NCBI GenBank assembly: GCA_035491895.1
Contig: DATJJY010000045.1
Location: 10,651 to 74,650, forward strand
Length of the DNA: 64,000 nt
Reading direction: 5' to 3'
Source: DASTHG01 sp035491895
GTDB taxonomy: Bacteria > Gemmatimonadota > Gemmatimonadetes > Gemmatimonadales > GWC2-71-9
Positions 36,934 through 44,728 of this stretch are shown one piece after another. The position numbers and the translations under genes were made by a program. Each line of letters opens with the position of its first letter. Positions within the stretch are counted from its first letter, which is position 1. The notes under the pieces are model-generated. The model saw only the letters and a list, made by a program, of their open reading frames with translations, searched no databases and was not told where the DNA came from.

Positions 36934-38093
36934 GATGCGGCACCCAACGGGAATTCCAGCACGAAGCGACACCCCGGTGCTTCCGGATAGAAGAGCAGAC
37001 GGCCGCCGTGCTGTTGCTCCACGATGCGACGCGCCAGCGGCAACCCCAGCCCCCAACCGCCCGGTTTCGTCGAGAACCCCGCTTCGAGCGCGCGGGAGAT
37101 GCGGCCCGATGGAATCCCCGGCCCGTCGTCCCGGACGGTGATGCGCGCGCGTCCGTCGGCGGCCTCAGCCGTCACGTGCACCGTCCCGCCCCGGCCGGCG
37201 AGCGCGTCGATCGCGTTTTTCACGATCGCCTCGAGCGCCCATTCGATCAGCACGGGATCGCCCTGCACCATGGGGCCCGTTCCCGCGGCCGCCAGCGTCA
37301 TCGTCACCGGGTGCGCGCGCGTCGGGAGCCGGGGCCGGAAATACGCTACCACCCGCTCCGCCGTCGCCCCGACCGCCACCGCCTCCCGCCGCGGGGGCCG
37401 GCCGATGCGCTCGAAGCGTCGCGCTACCCGTTCGAGGCGCTCGACGTCCGTCTGCAGGTAATCGGCCACTTCGGTCGCCGGCCGTTCGGGATGCTCGCGC
37501 AGCTGGGCGATCCACCCCGTGAGGCTCATGAGCGGCGTCCCGAGCTGATGCGCCGACTCGCGCGCCATCGCGACCCACAACCGGTCGCGTACGGCGCCCA
37601 GCCGGACGCGATACGCCCAGATCGCGAGCCCGACGAGCACCAGCAGTACGCCGCCCTGCAGCGCGGCGAGCCGCTCGAGCCGGCGTGTCACCGGGAGGCC
37701 GCCGAAATGCACCGTACCGATTCCGGCACCCGTGATCGGCGGATTGACCGCGTCCAGCTCGGCGACCCAGGCGCGCAGCGAGGCGCTGTCCCTGGACAAG
37801 CCGGCGGGCGCGTTCTCCAGCGCCGTGACGCGCCCCGCACTGTCGGTGATGGCCAGCGGGATCCCCAACGCCCGTACCTGGGCGGCCAGCTCGAACAACG
37901 TCTCGGTGGCGGCGTCGGGGCGCGGGTCGTTCAACCCGCCGAAGACGTGCCCGAACATGCGGCTCGTCTCGCGGGCGTCCTCCCGCAGGTGACGCGCCAC
38001 GACCCACGCCGAGCCGACCGACAGCGCGCCGAACGCGAACGCCAGCACCACCAGGATCGCCGGTCCGGACCGGTACAGCGCTCCCTTACGCAC
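36930..38093 (-). CDS. Membrane sensor histidine kinase
   Basis: A 387-residue kinase with two transmembrane segments (about 13-33 and 147-163) enclosing a periplasmic sensor of about 110 residues. The phosphoacceptor is His182 in ARESAHQLGTPLMSL, an HQLGTPL variant of the H-box. The ATPase domain has the N box (AIVKNAIDAL), G1 (VRDDGPGIP), F (GFSTKP) and G2 (GWGLGLPLARRI). No response regulator is adjacent; the nearest in this window is at 40437. GTG start overlapping serS by 8 nt. Confidence 0.93.
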   Translation of the reverse strand: MRKGALYRSGPAILVVLAFAFGALSVGSAWVVARHLREDARETSRMFGHVFGGLNDPRPDAATETLFELAAQVRALGIPLAITDSAGRVTALENAPAGLSRDSASLRAWVAELDAVNPPITGAGIGTVHFGGLPVTRRLERLAALQGGVLLVLVGLAIWAYRVRLGAVRDRLWVAMARESAHQLGTPLMSLTGWIAQLREHPERPATEVADYLQTDVERLERVARRFERIGRPPRREAVAVGATAERVVAYFRPRLPTRAHPVTMTLAAAGTGPMVQGDPVLIEWALEAIVKNAIDALAGRGGTVHVTAEAADGRARITVRDDGPGIPSGRISRALEAGFSTKPGGWGLGLPLARRIVEQQHGGRLLFYPEAPGCRFVLEFPLGAAS

Positions 38094-39399
38094 CGGCCGC
38101 GGCGAGGCGTTCGCTGCCCATGTAGGGAACCAGGGCCCGCGGCAGCGAGACGCTGCCGTCCGGAGCCTGCCGCGTCTCGAGCAGCGCGGCGATGGTCCGC
38201 GGCAGCGCGACCCCGGAGGCGTTCAGCGTGTGGACGAACTCGGGCTTCTCGCCCTTGGCGGCGCGAAACCGGATCCCCGCCCGCCGGGCCTGAAAATCGG
38301 TGAATGTGGATGCGCTCGACACTTCGAGCCACGCGCCGACTCCCGGCGCCCACGCTTCGAGATCGTAGGTCTTGGCGGCGGAGAATCCGAGGTCACCCGC
38401 CGCCAGCGCCACGACGCGATACGGCAGCTCGAGCAGCTGCAGCACCGCCTCGGCGTGACTCGTCAGCTGCTCGAGCTCGCGCTCGGAGTCGGCCGGCCGC
38501 ACGAACCGCACCAGCTCCACCTTGTCGAACTGATGCACCCGCAGGAGGCCGCGCGTATCCTTTCCGGCGGCGCCCGCTTCCCGTCGGAAGCACGGCGTGT
38601 AGGCGGTGTGCGCGATCGGCAGGCGCGCGCCATCGAGGATCTCGTCGCGATACAGGTTCGTCAGCGGCACCTCGGCGGTCGGGACGAGATAGAGTTCGTC
38701 CTCTGTGGTGCGATAGGCGTCATCCGCGAACTTCGGCAGCTGTCCCGTCCCCTCCATCATCTCGCGTCGCACTACGAACGGGGGCGCGACCTCGATGTAG
38801 CCGTGCTGGCGCGTGTGCAGGTCGAGCATGAGCTGCAGGAGCGCCCGCACCAGCCGCGCGCCGGCGCCGACGAACACCGGGAAGCCCGATCCGGCGAGCT
38901 TGGCGCCGCGCGGGAGGTCGAACAACCCCAGCCGCTCCCCGATCTCCCAGTGCGGCTTCACGTCCGCTCCCGCGGGGCGCGGCGTCCCCCAGGTGCGGAC
39001 GACGACGTTGGAACTCGCCGGACCGTCGGGGACATCGGGCAGCGGGAGGTTGGGAACGTAGAGCAGTCTCTCGTTGAGCTCGTCGTCGATTGCGGAAAGT
39101 GTCGTCTCGAGCTCATCGATCTGACCACCAACTGCCTGGCTCTCCCGCACCAGACGCTCGGCTTCGGAGTCGGCCGGAATGTCCACCTTGCCGCCCGCTT
39201 TCCGGACCCGCTTGCTGATGTCGGCGGTTATGGCATTGCGCTTGCCACGAAGCTGATCGATCTCCGTGACCGTCACGCGTCGTCGGGCATCCAGGTTCTG
39301 AATGTCACCAACAAGACCATCGATCCCCGCGTCGCCGCGGCGCGCGAGCGCCGCCCGCACCTGAGCGGGGTCGCTGCGCAACAGCCGCAGGTCGATCAT
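38086..39399 (-). CDS. serS: Seryl-tRNA synthetase
   Basis: A 437-residue class II synthetase charging tRNA-Ser. The N-terminal coiled-coil arm (about 27-105) is followed by class II motif 2 (CFRREAGAAGKDTRGLLRVHQFDKVE) and motif 3 (near SGVALPRTIAALLE). SerRS also charges tRNA-Sec with serine before SelA converts it, which matters here because tRNA-Sec is encoded at 7424-7517. It starts 4 nt after the lipoprotein gene. Confidence 0.97.
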   Translation of the reverse strand: MIDLRLLRSDPAQVRAALARRGDAGIDGLVGDIQNLDARRRVTVTEIDQLRGKRNAITADISKRVRKAGGKVDIPADSEAERLVRESQAVGGQIDELETTLSAIDDELNERLLYVPNLPLPDVPDGPASSNVVVRTWGTPRPAGADVKPHWEIGERLGLFDLPRGAKLAGSGFPVFVGAGARLVRALLQLMLDLHTRQHGYIEVAPPFVVRREMMEGTGQLPKFADDAYRTTEDELYLVPTAEVPLTNLYRDEILDGARLPIAHTAYTPCFRREAGAAGKDTRGLLRVHQFDKVELVRFVRPADSERELEQLTSHAEAVLQLLELPYRVVALAAGDLGFSAAKTYDLEAWAPGVGAWLEVSSASTFTDFQARRAGIRFRAAKGEKPEFVHTLNASGVALPRTIAALLETRQAPDGSVSLPRALVPYMGSERLAAAGA

Positions 39400-39403
39400 A
39401 CCG

Positions 39404-39967
39404 CTACTTGGTCGGGTAGCCGGGCGTGAGGCTGTGGTAGCCGCAATTCTGATTCGTCAACACCTGCAGATCTATGCGCCGCGCGACGGTGTCGATCTTC
39501 AGGACTTCGAGCTTCGCGTAGAGGAATCCGAACCCTGCCGTGAGCGGGCAGCTCGTCGCGCGGGAGTGGACCACGGCGACGGTACCGCTGTCCACGGGGA
39601 CGGGCAGAGAGTCGACGTACGCGCCGCCGGGTGAGGTGGTAATCGCATCGAATGACGCGCTCTGGGGCTGGATCCCCGACCCGATACCGAGGTGCAGGGC
39701 GCCGCTCGGCAAGAGCACGGCCGTGTCGCCCGGTGTAATGTTGAACGCAAAGTCGAAATCCGACTCCAGGTCCGTGCGCACGACGTGCGGCGCAGCGATG
39801 CGGAACCCCGACGGCAAGTCGAGCGCGGTGCCGTCGAGTGCGTACAGCGACACCGTGTCTACGACGTTCTGGCTGACACCCGTCGGGAGCCCGGTCTCCC
39901 CGCAAGCGATGGTCAGGAGCACGAGTGCCAGGGAGGCGAACGAGGCGGCGGTGAGACAGCGACGCAT
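39404..39967 (-). CDS. Hypothetical lipoprotein
   Basis: A 187-residue protein with a signal peptide and lipobox-like LLTIAC at about residues 17-22. The mature part is rich in Val, Asp and Thr with predicted beta strands (VSLYALDGTALDLPSGFRIAAP). I do not recognise the family. The ATG at 39967 was chosen because it begins the signal peptide and lies 10 nt after a good promoter; an in-frame start further upstream would disrupt it. It heads the operon serS-kinase-pcrA-gatCAB. Confidence 0.75.
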   Translation of the reverse strand: MRRCLTAASFASLALVLLTIACGETGLPTGVSQNVVDTVSLYALDGTALDLPSGFRIAAPHVVRTDLESDFDFAFNITPGDTAVLLPSGALHLGIGSGIQPQSASFDAITTSPGGAYVDSLPVPVDSGTVAVVHSRATSCPLTAGFGFLYAKLEVLKIDTVARRIDLQVLTNQNCGYHSLTPGYPTK

Positions 39968-39977
39968 GGCGTGCGTG

Positions 39978-40006
39978 AAGATACCCTCGTGCCGCGGACC
40001 GATCAA
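39978..40006 (-). promoter_or_regulatory. Promoter of the lipoprotein-serS-gatCAB operon
   Basis: TTGATC (40006-40001), a 17-nt spacer and TATCTT (39983-39978) on the minus strand, ending 10 nt before the ATG at 39967. Confidence 0.6.
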
Positions 40007-40027
40007 CCCTTAACCGACTATCACTGC

Positions 40028-40056
40028 TTGACTTCCCGTATGGTGCGTCCTAGCTT
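40028..40056 (+). promoter_or_regulatory. Promoter of the roadblock-response-regulator operon
   Basis: TTGACT (40028-40033), a 17-nt spacer and TAGCTT (40051-40056) lie 9 nt before the ATG at 40066, so the transcript should have almost no leader. It diverges from the promoter at 39978-40006. Confidence 0.65.
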
Positions 40057-40065
40057 CGCGCGCGT

Positions 40066-40419
40066 ATGCCGACGATCCGTGAGCTAGTGCAGGCGATCGC
40101 CCGTCGCGATGGCGTCGACGCGGTCGTCGTGGTGGGGCGCGACGGATTGCCCATCGACTCCGCGACCCGGAACGGCATCGATTCGGAGAGTGTCGCCGCC
40201 GTGCTTCCCGCGGTGATCCGCGGGATGACTGATCTGGGCGGCGCCGGGGGCCGCGGTGACTTCGCCACCGCGGTGCTCGAATTCGCGGTCGGCATGGCGG
40301 TGGTCGCCGTGCTCCACTCCGACGCCCTCCTCGTCATCCTGGTACGACCCGAGACCAACGTCGGCAGCCTGCTCTTCGATATCCGCCGCCATCGCACGGC
40401 TATCGCCGGCTTGCTGTAA
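40066..40419 (+). CDS. Roadblock/LC7-domain protein (MglB-like)
   Basis: A 117-residue protein with the roadblock/LC7 fold pattern: an N-terminal helix (IRELVQAIARRDGVDAVVVVGRDGLPID), a central helix ending GGRGDFATAVLEF and the C-terminal strand-helix VILVRPETNVGSLLFDIRRHR. Roadblock proteins bind small Ras-like GTPases, for example MglB with MglA in polarity control, or act as NTPase regulators. No GTPase is encoded next to it, so its partner is unknown. It heads a four-gene plus-strand operon. Confidence 0.88.
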   Translation: MPTIRELVQAIARRDGVDAVVVVGRDGLPIDSATRNGIDSESVAAVLPAVIRGMTDLGGAGGRGDFATAVLEFAVGMAVVAVLHSDALLVILVRPETNVGSLLFDIRRHRTAIAGLL

Positions 40420-40436
40420 CCAGAGGGGCAGGCACC

Positions 40437-40850
40437 GTGGCCCATCCCGCCGGCTCCCGCATCCGCCGACTGCTTGTCGTGGACGACGAGCCACACATCG
40501 GACTGTTGCTGCAGCTCCAGCTCGAATCGCGCGGCTACGAGCTGCGGCTGGCGCGCTCGTTGTTCGAGGCGCGCGGCGCACTCAAGACCGATTGGGGCCC
40601 ACCCGACGGCATCCTGCTCGACATCCACCTGCCCGACGGCTCGGGTGTCGATCTGCTGCGCGAGCTGCGCGAGCGGCCCGCCACGGCCACGATTCCGGTG
40701 CTCGTCCTGACGGCGGAGGGCGAAGAGCGCGTCCTCGCGGAAGCCCGCCGCCTCGGCGCGCAGACGATCACGAAGCCCTTCAGTCCCACGAAACTGCGCG
40801 CCCAGGTCGCTGCGCTCGTCGGCGACACCGACCCGGACGCCGCCGGGTGA
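40437..40850 (+). CDS. Single-domain response regulator
   Basis: A 137-residue receiver domain with no output domain. The acidic pair is in VVDDEPH (Asp16, Asp17), the phosphoacceptor is Asp62 in GILLDIHLPDG, the Thr switch residue is in VLVLTAE and the Lys is in TITKPFSPTKL. Such CheY-like proteins act by protein-protein contact. It sits between a roadblock protein and a sugar-nucleotide enzyme, suggesting a polarity or surface-polysaccharide role; this is inferred from context only. GTG start with GAGGGG upstream. Confidence 0.93.
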   Translation: MAHPAGSRIRRLLVVDDEPHIGLLLQLQLESRGYELRLARSLFEARGALKTDWGPPDGILLDIHLPDGSGVDLLRELRERPATATIPVLVLTAEGEERVLAEARRLGAQTITKPFSPTKLRAQVAALVGDTDPDAAG

Positions 40851-41866
40851 ATACCTGGGCGGTAATCCTCGCCGGAGGCGCCGGAACCCGGTTCTGGCCG
40901 CTCTCCACGGCCGAGCGGCCGAAACAGCTCCTGCCCCTCGCCGGCGATCGCCCCTTGCTGGCCCAGGCGGTGCGCCGGCTCGACGGCCTCGTACCTCCGA
41001 ATCGCGTGCTCATCCTCACCGGACCGTTTCTGGTGGAGCGGGTCACCGAGCTCGTTCCCGAAGTGCCCGCGGTCCAGGTCCTCGCCGAGCCCCGCGCCGC
41101 GTCGACCGCCCCGGCGCTCGTCTGGGGCGCGAACTGGATCGCACGGCGCGATCCGGGCGCACAGATGTTGTCGCTGCATGCCGATTGGGCCGTGGGCGAT
41201 GACGCGGCGTTCCGCGTCGCGGCCGAACGCGCGCTCGCGACGGCTCGCGACCACGATGTTCTGGTGACGGTCGGCGTAAAGCCGACGCGCGCCGAGACGG
41301 CATACGGGTACATCATTCCCGGCGCCGCGCTCAGCGGCAACCGCCACGCGCGCCGCGTGCAGCGATTCGTCGAGAAGCCCACGGCCACGCGCGCAGCGCA
41401 GCTGCGCCGCCGCCGCGCCTTGTGGAACACCGGGCTCTTTGCGTGGGGCGTCGAGCGCTTTCTCGCCGAGGCCGCCGAGCACGCGCGCGAGCTGCGGCCC
41501 GGGCTGCCGGCGCTCGCCTCGGGCGACGCCGCCGCGTTCTTCGCCGCCGTCACACCCGCGGCGGTCGACATCGCCGTGCTCGAGCGCACCAAGCGGCTCG
41601 CGGTCGTCGCGGGGACATTCCGCTGGGACGACATCGGGTCGTGGGACGCCCTGTTCCGCATCCGCACCCCCGACCCGCACGGCAACATCGCCGTCGGCAA
41701 CGTGACGATCGGCGACGACGTGCGGCGCTGCGTGTTGTGGTCGGAAAACGAGCACTTGGCGGTCAGCGGCATCACCGATCTGGTCGTGGTGCGCGCCAAC
41801 GGACACACGCTCGTCATGCCCACCGGACGCGCCGATCGGCTGAAGGCCTTGGTCCAGAAGCTGTGA
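40847..41866 (+). CDS. manC: Mannose-1-phosphate guanylyltransferase
   Basis: A 339-residue nucleotidyltransferase making GDP-mannose from mannose-1-phosphate and GTP. The signature VILAGGAGTRFWPLSTAERPKQ is at 5-26; other segments are LHADWAV, the RFVEKPT motif and WNTGLFAW. It lacks the C-terminal isomerase domain of bifunctional ManC. The GTG overlaps the response-regulator stop as GTGA and its end overlaps the next gene the same way. Confidence 0.93.
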   Translation: MNTWAVILAGGAGTRFWPLSTAERPKQLLPLAGDRPLLAQAVRRLDGLVPPNRVLILTGPFLVERVTELVPEVPAVQVLAEPRAASTAPALVWGANWIARRDPGAQMLSLHADWAVGDDAAFRVAAERALATARDHDVLVTVGVKPTRAETAYGYIIPGAALSGNRHARRVQRFVEKPTATRAAQLRRRRALWNTGLFAWGVERFLAEAAEHARELRPGLPALASGDAAAFFAAVTPAAVDIAVLERTKRLAVVAGTFRWDDIGSWDALFRIRTPDPHGNIAVGNVTIGDDVRRCVLWSENEHLAVSGITDLVVVRANGHTLVMPTGRADRLKALVQKL

Positions 41867-43032
41867 CGCTCGCCCTCTACCTGCTCGACCCCGATCCGGC
41901 GCCCGCCTGGGCGCCGTTCGCCGGCGTGCGCCCCCTGTCCGAGCTGCGGGCCGGCGCCCATCTGATCCGCGAGCGCTGGGAGACGTTCGTCGGCGCCGAG
42001 GCGACGGAGGTGCTCGCGCTGCCCCATCTCGCGGGCTTCGCCGAGCCCGGGATGCCGCCGGTGCGCGCCCGGCACGCCATCGCCGGCCCGGCGGTGATCG
42101 GCTCCTCGACCTTCGCCCCGCGCGGCATCGCTCCAGCGCTCCCCGCGGCCGCCGCGCGACTCGTGTCCCGCGGCATCACCGTCGGATGGGCCGTCCCCGC
42201 CGGTACGACGTGGGAGGGTCCGCAGCCCGTGGCGCAGGCAGTCGAGGTCCCGGGCGTCGTGCTGCACGGCGTGTTCGATCTCCTCCCGGCGCTGAACCAG
42301 CTCCTCCCCGAGGACCTGCAGGCCATGCTGGGCGACTCCGATCCGATCCCCGCCGGCTCGATCGTAATCGGCGACCCCGCGGGCGTGGCGGTGCACGGGG
42401 CGGTCGTCGAGCCCGGCGTAGTGTTCGACGTCTCGAACGGTCCGGTCGTGGTGGAGAGCGGTGCCGAAATCCGCTCCGGCGCGCGTCTCGAGGGACCGCT
42501 CTGGATCGGCGCCAACACGCGCGTGCTGGGCGGCGACATCCGCGGCTCGGCGATCGGACCACGCTGCAACGTCCGGGGTGAGATGTCGGCGTGCGTGTTT
42601 CTCGGCTACGCCAACAAGTCGCACGACGGCTTCGTCGGCTCGAGTATCGTCGGCCGGTGGGCGAACTTCGGTGCCGGGAGCGTCACGTCGAATCTCAAGA
42701 ACACCTACGGCCCCGTCCGGCTCGATGTCGCCGGCACGGCGATCGAAACCGGCCAGCAGTTTCTCGGCAGCCTGCTCGGGGATCACGCCAAGACGGCGAT
42801 CGGCACGCTCCTCGTGACGGGAACCGTCGTGGGCGCCGGCGCCAGTGTATTCGACGGCGTCCGCGCCCCCAAGTACGTGGCGCCGTTCGCCTGGGGCGGC
42901 GGCACCGACGAGCGGATGACGCGTGACGGATTTCTGAAGACGGTCGAGCGAGTGTTGCCGCGGCGGGACGAGACGCTCACACCGGAGATGCGTGAGGTGT
43001 TGGGGCGGGTGTATGACTGGGCGACGAGGTAA
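41863..43032 (+). CDS. Alternative GlmU-type sugar nucleotidyltransferase/acetyltransferase
   Basis: A 389-residue protein with a diverged N-terminal nucleotidyltransferase-like part (about 1-180) and a left-handed beta-helix acyltransferase part (about 180-360; IRSGARLEGPLWIGANTRVLGG, GYANKSHDGFVGSS, NFGAGSVTSNLKNTYG). This matches the alternative bacterial GlmU group known from Bacteroidota, proposed to make UDP-GlcNAc. The N-terminal domain lacks the usual LAAGxGTRM motif, as in that group. The GTG overlaps manC as GTGA. Convergent with the gene at 43093-43479 across a repeat array. Confidence 0.85.
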   Translation: MTLALYLLDPDPAPAWAPFAGVRPLSELRAGAHLIRERWETFVGAEATEVLALPHLAGFAEPGMPPVRARHAIAGPAVIGSSTFAPRGIAPALPAAAARLVSRGITVGWAVPAGTTWEGPQPVAQAVEVPGVVLHGVFDLLPALNQLLPEDLQAMLGDSDPIPAGSIVIGDPAGVAVHGAVVEPGVVFDVSNGPVVVESGAEIRSGARLEGPLWIGANTRVLGGDIRGSAIGPRCNVRGEMSACVFLGYANKSHDGFVGSSIVGRWANFGAGSVTSNLKNTYGPVRLDVAGTAIETGQQFLGSLLGDHAKTAIGTLLVTGTVVGAGASVFDGVRAPKYVAPFAWGGGTDERMTRDGFLKTVERVLPRRDETLTPEMREVLGRVYDWATR

Positions 43033-43039
43033 TGTCCGG

Positions 43040-43089
43040 CGTCCAACCGGCGGACGTCTGACGTCAGACATCAGACGTCTGGTATCAGA
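43040..43089. repeat. GTCTGA-type repeat array between convergent genes
   Basis: Units GACGTCTGA, CGTCAGA, CATCAGA, CGTCTGG and TATCAGA follow one another, forming partly palindromic DNA in the 60-nt gap between the alternative glmU and the small exported protein. It resembles the arrays at 4413-4443 and 56034-56091. Confidence 0.75.
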
Positions 43090-43092
43090 TGG

Positions 43093-43479
43093 CTACCATG
43101 CCCGCGACGTCAGCGGCGGCGCGTCGGGGACGTGCAGCGTATCGGGACGCGCCGTGGGAGGACCCATGCGCCGCAGCGTCACCGGCTTGTCGAGATCGCC
43201 CCCCGAGATCGTGAGCTTATCGCCCTGCACTTTCATGCCGTAGACGTTCCACACGCCGTCACCCATCGTGAACCAGACGCTGTCCCCCACCACCCGCCAG
43301 CGCGCCACCTGATCGCCGAACTGAGCCGAGCTGTCCGAGCGCACCATGATGAGTCGGGGCCCGTCGTCGGTGTGCGCCTCCCACTTCCCTTCGAGCCGGG
43401 GCGCGGAGCGTCCCTGGGCCGACAGCGCGGCACCAGGGAGAACCGACAGCAGACACAGGACCAGCAACCGGTGTGGCAT
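43093..43479 (-). CDS. Small exported hypothetical protein
   Basis: A 128-residue protein with a clear signal peptide (PHRLLVLCLLSVLPGAALSAQ) and a beta-rich mature part (LEGKWEAHTDDGPRLIMVRS..QVARWRVVGDSVWFTMGDGVWNVYGMKVQGDKLTISG). The alternation suggests a small lipocalin-like barrel, but no family is recognised. The ATG is 7 nt after TAGATT (43492-43487), of which TAG is the stop of the upstream HD-GYP gene. Confidence 0.72.
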   Translation of the reverse strand: MPHRLLVLCLLSVLPGAALSAQGRSAPRLEGKWEAHTDDGPRLIMVRSDSSAQFGDQVARWRVVGDSVWFTMGDGVWNVYGMKVQGDKLTISGGDLDKPVTLRRMGPPTARPDTLHVPDAPPLTSRAW

Positions 43480-43486
43480 GCCGTGA

Positions 43487-43492
43487 AATCTA
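43487..43492 (-). promoter_or_regulatory. TAGATT -10-like element abutting the small exported protein
   Basis: TAGATT is followed by 7 nt and the ATG at 43479. Its first three bases are the stop codon of the HD-GYP gene. No good -35 was found. Confidence 0.35.
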
Positions 43493-44728
43493 ATTGGTTC
43501 CCGGCTGAACTTCCGGAAGGGAGGCGGGAGCTGGCACGGCGCCATCGGGGGCCGCGCCGCTCACCGGCAGCGGTGCGCGCTCGTCGGCGACGACGGCCAG
43601 CTTGGTCTCCCACCGGCGCATCATTTCGATGAACACCCGGACGTAATGGGGATCGAACTCCATCCCGGCACGCCCCTCGATGTACGGCAGGACCTGCTCG
43701 ACCGGCCAGGCATCGCGATACGGACGCCGGGTCCGCAGCGCGTCGTAGACGTCGCAGACGTGCACCAGGTTGCTCGCTTCGTGACAGGAGCGGCGATAGC
43801 GCACCTGGGGATAGCCGAGCCCGTTGAGCATGATGTGGTGCTCGTAGGCGACCACCGCGGCAAGGTCGAGATCCTCCTCGCTCTCGAAAATGAGTCGGGC
43901 CCCTTCGACCGGGTGACGATTCATGACGACGCGCTCATCCGGGGTGAGCTTCCCCGCCTTCGTGAGGATCTCGATCGGGATCCGCACCTTCCCGAGATCG
44001 TGCAGCAGCCCCGCGACGCCGAAGGCGCGGACGTCGGAGGGAGCCATCTCGAGGTATTCGGCCAACGCCATGCTCAACACCGACACGTTGAGCGAATGCG
44101 TGGTGGTGTACTCGTCGAATTGCTTGAGCTGCAGGAGCGGCAGGATCATCTGTTGATCGCCGTGCATCGCCACCGAGAGCGACCGGACGACGGCCTCCGC
44201 CTCGGCGAGCGGCAGCGACTCCCGCTGCTGCACCTCGTCGTGCAACCAGCGGATCGTCTCCACTTCTTCGCCCAATGAGAGGGCGATCGTCGCGGTGGGA
44301 AGCCCGTCCGCCGGCAGTTCCCCACTGCCGCGCACGCCGACGACGCCGAACTTGATCGCCGTGGGCCGCTGTTGGCGAGCTTCGGCTGTGTCGATGCCCT
44401 CCACCGTCAGACGTGCAAGGACATCCTCGAGAAAGACTTCGAAATCGTCCCGCGTGACATGGTCGGCGAACTCGAGGCGCTGGATGCCTGCCTCGGCGAG
44501 CCGGTTGGACCAGCCCCACTCACGCATCTCGCGCAGCGGCAGCCTCCCGAAAATCACTTCATCGCCGAGAAATGTGAACAACGGGTGTGGATGCTTCGCC
44601 TGCAGATCGAGCAGCTCCTGGTAGGCAGTGTCGACCGCCCGGGCACGCGCCGGATGTCCTTCGCCGTAGAGCGACATCCCGGCAAGCGCCTGCGCGAACG
44701 CGCCGAGAAACCTGGCGGGCTCGCTCAC
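43490..44728 (-). CDS. HD-GYP domain protein (putative cyclic-di-GMP phosphodiesterase)
   Basis: A 412-residue protein. The HD-GYP domain occupies about 205-385: HSLNVSVLSMALAEY, the HD pair in GLLHDLGKVRIP, NRHPVEGA, YEHHIMLNGLGYPQ and VCDVYDALRTRRPYRDAW. The GYP part reads GLGYP with Asn in place of the usual Asp (HHIMLNG against HHERxDG), so activity is uncertain. The N-terminal 200 residues match no domain I know and may sense or bind a partner. The GTG overlaps the HEAT-like gene as GTGA. Confidence 0.9.
   Translation of the reverse strand: MSEPARFLGAFAQALAGMSLYGEGHPARARAVDTAYQELLDLQAKHPHPLFTFLGDEVIFGRLPLREMREWGWSNRLAEAGIQRLEFADHVTRDDFEVFLEDVLARLTVEGIDTAEARQQRPTAIKFGVVGVRGSGELPADGLPTATIALSLGEEVETIRWLHDEVQQRESLPLAEAEAVVRSLSVAMHGDQQMILPLLQLKQFDEYTTTHSLNVSVLSMALAEYLEMAPSDVRAFGVAGLLHDLGKVRIPIEILTKAGKLTPDERVVMNRHPVEGARLIFESEEDLDLAAVVAYEHHIMLNGLGYPQVRYRRSCHEASNLVHVCDVYDALRTRRPYRDAWPVEQVLPYIEGRAGMEFDPHYVRVFIEMMRRWETKLAVVADERAPLPVSGAAPDGAVPAPASLPEVQPGTN

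Noticed and set aside
43040..43089. A CRISPR-like array
   Set aside because: Units are about 7 bp, contiguous and palindromic, with no spacers of uniform length and no cas genes.
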